DNA from: a virus | Reading direction: 5' to 3' (one strand) | Virus record (IMG/VR): IMGVR_UViG_3300009308_000106 | Coordinates: 1 to 27,901 of that record | Length of the DNA: 27,901 nucleotides | Part shown: piece after piece, positions 22,763 to 27,901 of the stretch | Position numbering within the stretch: position 1 is the first letter of the stretch | How the letters are laid out: each line of letters starts with the position of its first letter | Notes under the pieces: model-generated | The model's input: only the letters and a program-made list of their open reading frames with translations | Database searches by the model: none | Told to the model about the DNA's origin: nothing | Position numbers and translations under genes: made by a program

Positions 22763-23061
22763 TTCTTTTCAGCCCCTAACTCATAGATTGTAAATAGAGT
22801 GATATGATTGGCCGTCTGCATGCTCACACGCTTCACCAGTGGACCATCTGCTTCATTGTCCGACTGGAAGACGTTCTTCATGCTGACTTCTGTGAGACCT
22901 TCGAACACATTATTGGATACATGGATGTGCCACATGACCCCTTCATCTTCTTTAGTCGTCATATATAATTCTTTGACACCAATTAAAGGTGTTAAGTGCA
23001 AAGAACGACTGAGTAACGATTCCAATACCTTTAACGATTCTCTTTGCAACATGCGACTCAT
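22759..23061 (-). CDS. Hypothetical protein (100 aa)
   Basis: MSRMLQRESLKVLESLLSRS from the ATG at 23061, which overlaps the stop of the membrane microprotein (ATGA); a second ATG three codons on has better spacing from AGGGG. Beta strands follow (GVKELYMTTKEDEGVMWHIH). Unknown function. Confidence 0.65.
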   Translation of the reverse strand: MSRMLQRESLKVLESLLSRSLHLTPLIGVKELYMTTKEDEGVMWHIHVSNNVFEGLTEVSMKNVFQSDNEADGPLVKRVSMQTANHITLFTIYELGAEKN

Positions 23062-23213
23062 ACCCCTGTCACCAGCCTTGATAACATTACGATCATGACG
23101 ATGAACATCATCAACGCCATAGGGATGTAAAACCATAGCTCGTCATTTCGTGAGATTGATTCCGAGTCCTCTGCGATAAAGTAATGGTTGATTTTCGTGC
23201 GGAGCTGCTTCAT
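23058..23213 (-). CDS. Membrane microprotein (51 aa)
   Basis: Frame MKQLRTKINHYFIAEDSESI, then WFYIPMALMMFIVMIVMLSR: a polar N-terminus and one transmembrane helix at 28-46. The ATG overlaps the antirepressor stop and its own stop overlaps the next ATG, so three genes are chained by ATGA overlaps. Role unknown. Confidence 0.65.
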   Translation of the reverse strand: MKQLRTKINHYFIAEDSESISRNDELWFYIPMALMMFIVMIVMLSRLVTGV

Positions 23214-23977
23214 GCTTGGTTCTCCTTCTGTTGCAAGAACTTGTTGATGAAATAGACTTGTCCTTTACCTGTCACCTTTGTGGTTTTGGTGACTCGTGAA
23301 GAACCATCAGGATTACTGACAACACGTTTTTTGATGTCCATGATTCCAAGGTCCATGCTGTATTGAGTAGGGAGGTTAAACAATTCCCCTTGTTTCTTGA
23401 TTAGGTATCCGTTGTTGCGCAGCCAATCAAACAAACGATTCTGCCCTACATCAATTCCGTTTTGTTTAAGTAGCTTCGCTAGCTCTCCTACTAAAATAGA
23501 AGATTGAGAGGATTCGACTGCATCAGCGAACAGCACTTTAGGTTGTTGTTTCTGGATGACCACTTCTGCGGCCATACGCTTAGCGCGTTCTTCTTTTAAA
23601 GTAGTTGCAAGCTGAATGATTGTATCTGGATCTGATAAAGCTTTTTCGATAGTTTCAGGAGTCATATATGCTCCATGTTTACGAATAGAGGGCATAACTT
23701 CATGAGTGACCCAGCGTTTAAACTCTCTAGCTTCCTCTTTACGAGATTTCAAAATTACAGAGTATAAACCGGGTTCGTTTATAATTATTGCCCCACGTTT
23801 AAAACCGACTAATTGTAGGTTTTGTTTTTCGTCTTCATCTAAGTGCCTCGTCATAGCTTCTGCATCAGTGAAATTTAAAACCTTAGCAACATCTGCAGCA
23901 ATAAACCAATTTTCGTTATCCTTTTTCATCACTCGAATATCGTTAGACTCAAAGTTGAAGATTTGTAATTCACTCAT
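23210..23977 (-). CDS. Phage antirepressor (Bro-N plus KilAC)
   Basis: 255 residues. Residues 1-105 form a Bro-N domain (NWFIAADVAKVLNFTDAEAM, GLYSVILKSRKEEAREFKRW, VTHEVMPSIRKHGAYMT). Residues about 140-250 form an antirepressor KilAC domain (SSILVGELAKLLKQNGIDVG, LFDWLRNNGYLIKKQGELFN, KGQVYFINKFLQQ). Such proteins counter the lysogenic repressor or act as early DNA-binding regulators. Start overlaps the upstream stop (TAATG), with GGGAGG 10-12 bases upstream. Confidence 0.92.
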   Translation of the reverse strand: MSELQIFNFESNDIRVMKKDNENWFIAADVAKVLNFTDAEAMTRHLDEDEKQNLQLVGFKRGAIIINEPGLYSVILKSRKEEAREFKRWVTHEVMPSIRKHGAYMTPETIEKALSDPDTIIQLATTLKEERAKRMAAEVVIQKQQPKVLFADAVESSQSSILVGELAKLLKQNGIDVGQNRLFDWLRNNGYLIKKQGELFNLPTQYSMDLGIMDIKKRVVSNPDGSSRVTKTTKVTGKGQVYFINKFLQQKENQA

Positions 23978-24225
23978 TAAACTTGCTCCTCCCTTTGCTT
24001 CAGATAGTCTTCATAAGTATGTTTTTCTAGTACTTCAAGCTCTTCTTCTAATTCGCGTATCTTCCACCCAAGCACTAACATCACCTGGACGTGAACGGGG
24101 TTCTTTAGATCGAGCGAATTACAATGCGATGCAAGTTGTTCGATTTGCCTAACGTTCTCATTAGCGACCTGCGAAATTGCATATTCGAATTGCGCCCTCG
24201 TCCATTCGACAAGTTTTAAAGGCAT
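23977..24225 (-). CDS. Hypothetical helical protein (82 aa)
   Basis: MPLKLVEWTRAQFEYAISQV from the ATG at 24225, with AAGGAG 9 bases before it. Mostly helical, ending in an acidic coiled coil (KIRELEEELEVLEKHTYEDY). First minus-strand gene after the lone plus-strand gene. No family recognised. Confidence 0.65.
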   Translation of the reverse strand: MPLKLVEWTRAQFEYAISQVANENVRQIEQLASHCNSLDLKNPVHVQVMLVLGWKIRELEEELEVLEKHTYEDYLKQREEQV

Positions 24226-24293
24226 ATTCTTCAACTCCTTAAAGGGGTTTTCCCTCCAATGTCGAATTGTGGTATCGAAGGGAGGTGATATAT

Positions 24294-24608
24294 ATGGATA
24301 TGGTATTAAAAGTTTGTATTGCTGATGGTTCTGAAGTTATTCTAGATGGATTTGATACGCTTTCGTTCTACAACGATTTGCCCGCAGTCGAAGTATCTAA
24401 GTCGTGCTATTCCTGGCAGAAAGATCACTACTTGGAACTACTTAATGGACTAGGCAAGTTTAAATTCTTGGGCATTGAGAGAAATGATTCAAACCACACA
24501 ATGGAGTATCGCAATCACAGCTACGCTTTCAAGAACTCGCATTTTGAAGGAAACGAGCCTTTCTATCTCAATACAAGTACAATCACCACAATCATTAATA
24601 TGGCGTGA
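24294..24608 (+). CDS. Lone plus-strand hypothetical protein (104 aa)
   Basis: Start at MDMVLKVCIADGSEVILDGF (24294), with an excellent GGGAGGTGATAT just upstream; a longer frame starts 9 codons earlier without a site. Beta-rich N-terminus, then SCYSWQKDHYLELLNGLGKF and a polar C-terminal part ending TSTITTIINMA. It is opposite to all early genes and followed at once by a plus-strand terminator, so it is an independent unit that could be expressed in the lysogen. I saw no convincing promoter. No family recognised; it could be a small cargo (moron) gene. Confidence 0.75.
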   Translation: MDMVLKVCIADGSEVILDGFDTLSFYNDLPAVEVSKSCYSWQKDHYLELLNGLGKFKFLGIERNDSNHTMEYRNHSYAFKNSHFEGNEPFYLNTSTITTIINMA

Positions 24609-24612
24609 TATC

Positions 24613-24638
24613 AAAGGCAGGCATTAGTCTGCCTTTTT
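24613..24638 (+). terminator. Terminator of the lone plus-strand gene
   Basis: AAAGGCAG, an 8-base loop, CTGCCTTT then more T: perfect stem of 8 pairs with a T run, 4 bases after the stop codon. It overlaps the end of the convergent 159-aa gene, whose transcripts would meet only the weaker opposite side. Confidence 0.85.
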
Positions 24639-25103
24639 CTCTGAAGTGATATGAAAAGATCGCTCTAAAAAGGTGCTTTTGACTCCTTCTAAGATTTCAA
24701 TAACTTCCAAAACTGAAGGGTCTGCATTTCTCAACTGACCTGATAACCTAGCAATCAGTTCTTGTCTCTGTTCTACGGATAAGTAATACGGGTTGGCTGA
24801 ACGCTCTTTCGAAGACAGCTCCTCTTGTGATGAAATAGGGTGTGACAATCCACCCTCCAACAGTTGATTGATGGCTTCGTAAATTGTATTTTTTTCCTCT
24901 ACATATTTATACTCCTGCACTTTCCACTTGAGTTCTTGTTTCATCCCCGCAAGAAAATCAACTGCTTGTTTACGTGTAAATGAATTAGATATAGCGGTTT
25001 CAACAAGCCTTTTCACCGATTTCTCATTGTGGTACTGATTTGCATTGTTTAAATCATTTAGAAAAGACTTTTGAGCTTCATAAATCTCTTTTGGGTACTT
25101 CAT
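24624..25103 (-). CDS. Hypothetical helical protein (159 aa)
   Basis: MKYPKEIYEAQKSFLNDLNN. Largely alpha-helical, charged (VKRLVETAISNSFTRKQAVD, QELKWKVQEYKYVEEKNTIY, SVEQRQELIARLSGQLRNAD). Its ATG overlaps the upstream stop (ATGA). No recognised domain. It ends inside the terminator of the plus-strand gene. Confidence 0.7.
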   Translation of the reverse strand: MKYPKEIYEAQKSFLNDLNNANQYHNEKSVKRLVETAISNSFTRKQAVDFLAGMKQELKWKVQEYKYVEEKNTIYEAINQLLEGGLSHPISSQEELSSKERSANPYYLSVEQRQELIARLSGQLRNADPSVLEVIEILEGVKSTFLERSFHITSEKKAD

Positions 25104-25405
25104 TCCGCTTCCGCCTCTCTTATACTTGTCATGTTTTGCAATTCTTCATTTAGCTTGGGTAGCTCTAAATCGTCCGTGAAATTAAAAGTCAGTGTGTACT
25201 TGTTTCTCTTGCAGTAGTGTTCATAGCGTTTGACCTCTTCCCTATAACCATCTTTACTCATCGTGACGACCCGCTTTTCATCTGGTGTCTCGATATGGAC
25301 TTCTAGTAACCCGCTCGGCTTATCAAGCGGCGTGATGATAACTCTCGACACGTCTTCAACTCCTCTCGCATATCCAAATGCTGCTTCGATTTCTTCATAA
25401 CTCAA
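25100..25405 (-). CDS. Hypothetical protein (101 aa)
   Basis: Best start is a TTG at 25405 (MSYEEIEAAFGYARGVEDVS) with AGAAGGG 9 bases upstream, directly behind the stop of the preceding gene; another TTG at 25438 lacks a site. A beta-rich middle (GLLEVHIETPDEKRVVTMSK) precedes a polar end. Unknown role in the early operon. Confidence 0.65.
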   Translation of the reverse strand: MSYEEIEAAFGYARGVEDVSRVIITPLDKPSGLLEVHIETPDEKRVVTMSKDGYREEVKRYEHYCKRNKYTLTFNFTDDLELPKLNEELQNMTSIREAEAE

Positions 25406-25410
25406 AGTTA

Positions 25411-25680
25411 TCAACCCTTCTTTTTTCGTTGATACCAATCCAATAAAAATGCTTCTGCTTCACGAGCGGGAAAGTACCACTTACCACCTATTTTCACTTT
25501 TGGAAAATCAGGCTCATGAAAGAAGTTTTCATGCATCGTGTTCCAACTCATGCAAGTTCTGCGCTTTAATTCATTGCTATCCCAAAAGACAAATTCAGTG
25601 GATGTCTTCTCGACTTGCTCTTGAATTTTTTGGAGGAAGAGCTGCCGGATTTGCTCTTCGTCCAGTTGTACATGTAACAT
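25411..25680 (-). CDS. DUF771 / excisionase-like DNA-binding protein (89 aa)
   Basis: MLHVQLDEEQIRQLFLQKIQ, then ELKRRTCMSWNTMHENFFHE and KVKIGGKWYFPAREAEAFLL ending DWYQRKKKG. This is a winged-helix layout ('T.MSWNTM...F', 'iGgkWyFp..e...FL..W') like DUF771 and Xis-type phage proteins found just behind cro. It may be a directionality factor or early regulator. GGGGG precedes the ATG. Confidence 0.75.
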   Translation of the reverse strand: MLHVQLDEEQIRQLFLQKIQEQVEKTSTEFVFWDSNELKRRTCMSWNTMHENFFHEPDFPKVKIGGKWYFPAREAEAFLLDWYQRKKKG

Positions 25681-25682
25681 GA

Positions 25683-25919
25683 CTACACCCCCACTTCTTT
25701 GGTGTTGGTACAGAAATTCTGTAGTTGACCATCAAAAAAAATAATTTCGTTCATACTAATTCCCGTGAAATGTGAAAAATCGAATGCCTGTTTCATATCT
25801 AACACTTTTCTATATTTTTCATATTGAATATACGTTTTTTCGCTCACTCCTAACATTTCGGCAATTTGGCGTTGTGTTAATCCGCTGAGCATACGGGCTT
25901 GAGCCAATGTGAATTTCAT
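25683..25919 (-). CDS. Cro-like helix-turn-helix (XRE) repressor
   Basis: 78 residues from the ATG at 25919 (MKFTLAQARMLSGLTQRQIA) with AAAGGAG 8 bases upstream. The helix-turn-helix LTQRQIAEMLGVSEKTYIQY, then EKYRKVLDMKQAFDFSHFTG, is clear. Divergent from the CI gene and directly under the operator-covered promoter, as expected for Cro. Its 3' coding part contains another copy of the operator (25708-25724). Confidence 0.88.
   Translation of the reverse strand: MKFTLAQARMLSGLTQRQIAEMLGVSEKTYIQYEKYRKVLDMKQAFDFSHFTGISMNEIIFFDGQLQNFCTNTKEVGV
25708..25724. promoter_or_regulatory. Operator copy inside the 3' end of cro
   Basis: GTACAGAAATTCTGTAG differs from the main operator only at its outer left base. 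It lies about 240 bases downstream of the switch, close to the start of the DUF771-like gene. It could allow looping between repressor dimers or control entry into the early operon. Confidence 0.7.
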
Positions 25920-25943
25920 AGTATCAACTCCTTTCATAATTTC

Positions 25944-25972
25944 ACTTTACTACAGAAATTCTGTAGTTTCAA
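25944..25972 (-). promoter_or_regulatory. Promoter of cro and the early operon
   Basis: Minus-strand TTGAAA (25967-25972) and TAAAGT (25944-25949) with a 17-base spacer that is exactly the perfect operator at 25950-25966. Bound repressor would sit between -35 and -10. The -10 is a 4 of 6 match. Transcription would start about 10-25 bases before the cro binding site. Confidence 0.65.
25950..25966. promoter_or_regulatory. Repressor operator O1 (perfect)
   Basis: CTACAGAAATTCTGTAG, an inverted repeat of 8 bases about one central base. The strongest copy, located in the spacer of the cro promoter, so binding by CI shuts off lytic transcription. Confidence 0.85.
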
Positions 25973-25979
25973 CATATAA

Positions 25980-25996
25980 CTACAGAAATGATAAAA
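25980..25996. promoter_or_regulatory. Operator half-site O2
   Basis: CTACAGAAATGATAAAA: the left half is identical to O1, the right half is lost. Centre 30 bases from O1, about three helix turns. Possibly a weak cooperative site. Confidence 0.5.
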
Positions 25997-26021
25997 CTAT
26001 TTTCATGTATTAGTATTTTTT

Positions 26022-26038
26022 GTACATATTATCTGTAC
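26022..26038. promoter_or_regulatory. Degenerate operator O3
   Basis: GTACATATTATCTGTAC keeps TACA and TCTGTA at the O1 spacing. Centre 21 bases from O4, two helix turns. Lies upstream of the CI gene. Confidence 0.5.
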
Positions 26039-26062
26039 TTCACTACAGTTATATTGTAGAAT
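26034..26062 (+). promoter_or_regulatory. Possible promoter of the CI repressor gene
   Basis: TAGAAT at 26057-26062 (5 of 6) with a poor -35 (TGTACT) 17 bases upstream. It overlaps operators O3 and O4, which would allow positive or negative autoregulation. An alternative is TTGTAC (26020-26025) with TACAGT (26044-26049), 18 bases apart. Confidence 0.4.
26043..26059. promoter_or_regulatory. Operator O4
   Basis: CTACAGTTATATTGTAG: both outer halves CTACA/TGTAG are kept, the centre differs. It overlaps the probable -10 of the CI promoter, so it fits autorepression. Confidence 0.65.
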
Positions 26063-26084
26063 ACAGATGAAAGGATGTGCAGTT

Positions 26085-26681
26085 ATGAAGGTAGGCGACA
26101 AAATCAAGACATTACGTAAAGCCAATAAAATGACTCAAGATCAGTTAGCTAAAAAATTAAACGTAGCTCCAACTTCCGTGTCCGCATGGGAGAGGAATGC
26201 AAATAAACCTATGATGGATAAACTTTCGCAAATAGCAGAACTATTCGATGTTCAAATCACATATTTCTATGAAAACGAACTTATTGATAGACCTTCTTTT
26301 AGAAGAATTCCTATAATCGGTAAAATAGCTTGTGGTGACCCAATTGATCGAGAAGAAAATATAGAAGGATACCGCTATGAATTGGCACAAGGCTTACCTT
26401 CTGGTGACCTTGTATCATTAGTGGCAGATGGTGATAGCATGTCCCCCACTATCCAGCATGGCAGTTTTGTAACTATTAAGAAGCAGACGACTGCAGATGA
26501 TGGTCAGATGGCTGCTGTAAGATTCAGAGAAACTGGCGAGGTTACTTTAAAGCGCATCAAGAGACAAGGACAAATGTTACTTTTAATTCCTGACAATAGT
26601 GACTATGACACGATAGTAGTAACGCATGAAAACCCCGCGGATATAGTAGGTAGAGTTATAAGAGTTACTGTGGATTTTTAA
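26085..26681 (+). CDS. CI-type repressor with S24 (LexA-like) self-cleavage domain
   Basis: 198 residues from the ATG at 26085 with AAAGGA 9 bases upstream. N-terminal helix-turn-helix at about 15-40 (MTQDQLAKKLNVAPTSVSAW). Then the cleavage segment IGKIACGDPI with Cys83-Gly84, as in many Firmicutes phage repressors, followed by the active-site Ser118 (DGDSMSP) and Lys156 (EVTLKRI). RecA on single strands should trigger cleavage and induction. Divergent from cro across five operator sequences, followed by the integrase on the same strand, the standard lysogeny module. Confidence 0.95.
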   Translation: MKVGDKIKTLRKANKMTQDQLAKKLNVAPTSVSAWERNANKPMMDKLSQIAELFDVQITYFYENELIDRPSFRRIPIIGKIACGDPIDREENIEGYRYELAQGLPSGDLVSLVADGDSMSPTIQHGSFVTIKKQTTADDGQMAAVRFRETGEVTLKRIKRQGQMLLLIPDNSDYDTIVVTHENPADIVGRVIRVTVDF

Positions 26682-26725
26682 ATTAGTGGCTTCTTTTATC
26701 TTTCTTCTTGAAAGGAGGTGAAATC

Positions 26726-27901
26726 ATGGCATCAGTCAGAAAATTGCCTAGTGGGAAGTATCAAGCGAGGGTGACAGTCGATGGTAAGCCAAAGAGCTTA
26801 GGTACATTTAAAACAAAAAAAGAAGCGCAGATGGCCGCTTCCAAAGCTGATGAACGAATATTAAACAATCAAGCATTAGGTGACCGGCATATCACTTTTG
26901 ATGAAGTAGCACACAAATGGCTGCACGATTATAAAAAGAAACGAATGCGTAACTCTACATTCGAGAACAATGAAGTGGCTTTGAGACTGCACATATTACC
27001 TTATTTCACTGGTCGTAAACTGATACAAATCAAACGATACGATGTGGCCCAGTTCGCAGAGCACCTTAGTATGAAAAGAAAAAAGAACGGCAAAAAATAT
27101 GATCATGAATCGCTTGAATCCATTTTATCTAAGACAAAAAGTATCTTTTACTATGCGCATCATGAGTTGGAATTAATCGAAAAGAATCCAGCTGATAGAA
27201 TGAAAGTACCTAAATTGAGTGAATTGGCACCAATTGAAAAAGAAGTGAAGTTTTATACTTATGAGGAACTGCAAGTAATACTTGAGTTTATGGAGAAATA
27301 TCGGCATCAGCGATTTCCCGAATATAGGATTTATCATGCTCTGATGTATTTTTTAAGCGAAACAGGCCTACGCATAAGTGAAGCGGCTGCCATTTCTAAA
27401 GATGACTTGGATGGTGACATTTTGACAGTTGAAAGACAGGTAGACACTAAAAAACCAGTACCTTCACCTTTCATCCCACTTAAAACGGAAGCATCCTACA
27501 GAAAGATTAAGCTCTGTCCTGAATTGATTGCTTATCTGAAGGACTACTTTAATATCCAACGCAAGTTGATACTAAAATATCCGACATTTCAAAAAAGCCC
27601 TGACAATTTAATGTTTCAGAACTTCAAAGGACAGTATATACATCCAGCTGTTATTAGGGATATGTTTAGTAACTATTGTGATAAGGCGGGAGTTGATTAT
27701 AGGGGAACACACTGTTTTCGTCATACACATGCAGTAATGTTACTTGAAGCAGGAGCTAGTCCGAAGTATATTGCAGAGCGTCTGGGGCATAAATCAGTTA
27801 AGACTACGATGGACACATACATGCACATCTCGGCAAAAATGGAAGAAGACGAGCTGGGTAAGCTCGCCTCCTACAAACAAAGAAAAAACAACATGGCATA
27901 A
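26726..27901 (+). CDS. int: Tyrosine recombinase integrase
   Basis: 391 residues from the ATG at 26726, with AAAGGAGGTG just upstream (better than the ATG six codons before it). Residues 1-45 form the arm-binding AP2-like domain (RKLPSGKYQARVTVDGKPKS, LGTFKTKKEA); 57-160 the SAM-like core-binding domain; 175-385 the catalytic domain with R216 (TGLRISE), K253, H329 and R332 (HCFRHTH), H355 (LGHKS) and nucleophile Y365 (TYMHIS). All catalytic residues are present. It ends at the window edge, and attP/attR must lie beyond. Confidence 0.97.
   Translation: MASVRKLPSGKYQARVTVDGKPKSLGTFKTKKEAQMAASKADERILNNQALGDRHITFDEVAHKWLHDYKKKRMRNSTFENNEVALRLHILPYFTGRKLIQIKRYDVAQFAEHLSMKRKKNGKKYDHESLESILSKTKSIFYYAHHELELIEKNPADRMKVPKLSELAPIEKEVKFYTYEELQVILEFMEKYRHQRFPEYRIYHALMYFLSETGLRISEAAAISKDDLDGDILTVERQVDTKKPVPSPFIPLKTEASYRKIKLCPELIAYLKDYFNIQRKLILKYPTFQKSPDNLMFQNFKGQYIHPAVIRDMFSNYCDKAGVDYRGTHCFRHTHAVMLLEAGASPKYIAERLGHKSVKTTMDTYMHISAKMEEDELGKLASYKQRKNNMA

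Noticed and set aside
23059-23136. N-terminal extension of the 100-residue protein
   Set aside because: The extra codons cover the membrane microprotein gene in another frame and have no binding site; the ATGA overlap at 23061 is better.
1-27901. CRISPR array or insertion sequence
   Set aside because: No regularly spaced direct repeats and no transposase gene or terminal inverted repeats were found.

Overview
The window holds most of a temperate siphovirus-type (HK97-like, probably cos-packaging) prophage from a low-to-moderate G+C Gram-positive bacterium (Bacillota, most likely Bacillales). The reasons are the very strong AAGGAGG-type ribosome binding sites at short spacing, frequent TTG starts, a P27-family small terminase next to an HNH nuclease, a DnaD-type initiator, an SSB ending in DDDLPF and a KilAC antirepressor. 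The genus cannot be named from the sequence. The window ends exactly at the integrase stop codon. On the left it cuts through the tail-tip gene, so the receptor-binding, holin and endolysin genes lie outside.

Layout, read in the direction of transcription (mostly the minus strand, right to left). (1) Lysogeny module, 25.7-27.9 kb: integrase and a LexA-type CI repressor on the plus strand, divergent from a Cro-like protein on the minus strand. Five copies or partial copies of a TACA..TGTA operator lie in and near the intergenic switch, one of them inside the end of cro. (2) Early/replication module, 25.7 down to 14.95 kb: DUF771-like protein, hypothetical proteins, KilAC antirepressor, DnaD-like initiator, RusA resolvase, SSB, an RyR-domain protein, several tiny zinc-ribbon or membrane proteins, and an ArpU/sigma-region-4-like regulator at the end. 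(3) A 230-base gene-free block at 14.69-14.95 kb with a possible promoter, long-range pairings, a possible pseudoknot and a strong terminator. It is directly followed by a tRNA-Arg(UCU)-like gene. (4) Late module, 14.6 kb down to 1: small proteins, HNH nuclease, possible cos region, TerS, TerL, portal, ClpP-like prohead protease, HK97 capsid, head-tail connectors, tail tube, frameshifted tail chaperone pair, tape measure, distal tail protein and tail-tip protein.

How it should work: CI holds the switch. On DNA damage its S24 domain self-cleaves, and Cro plus the antirepressor commit to lytic growth. The DnaD-like protein starts replication, possibly at an iteron/AT-rich site inside its own gene. 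RusA and SSB handle recombination intermediates. The ArpU-like protein probably turns on the late operon through the structured region. HNH, TerS and TerL cut and package DNA into a ClpP-matured HK97 capsid, to which a flexible tail is added.

The most unusual items are the structured RNA block before the late operon, a plus-strand small RNA candidate antisense to the leader of the replication gene, a -1 frameshift making the tail G-T chaperone, the operator that exactly fills the cro promoter spacer together with a displaced operator inside cro, and a lone plus-strand cargo-like gene with its own terminator in the early region.
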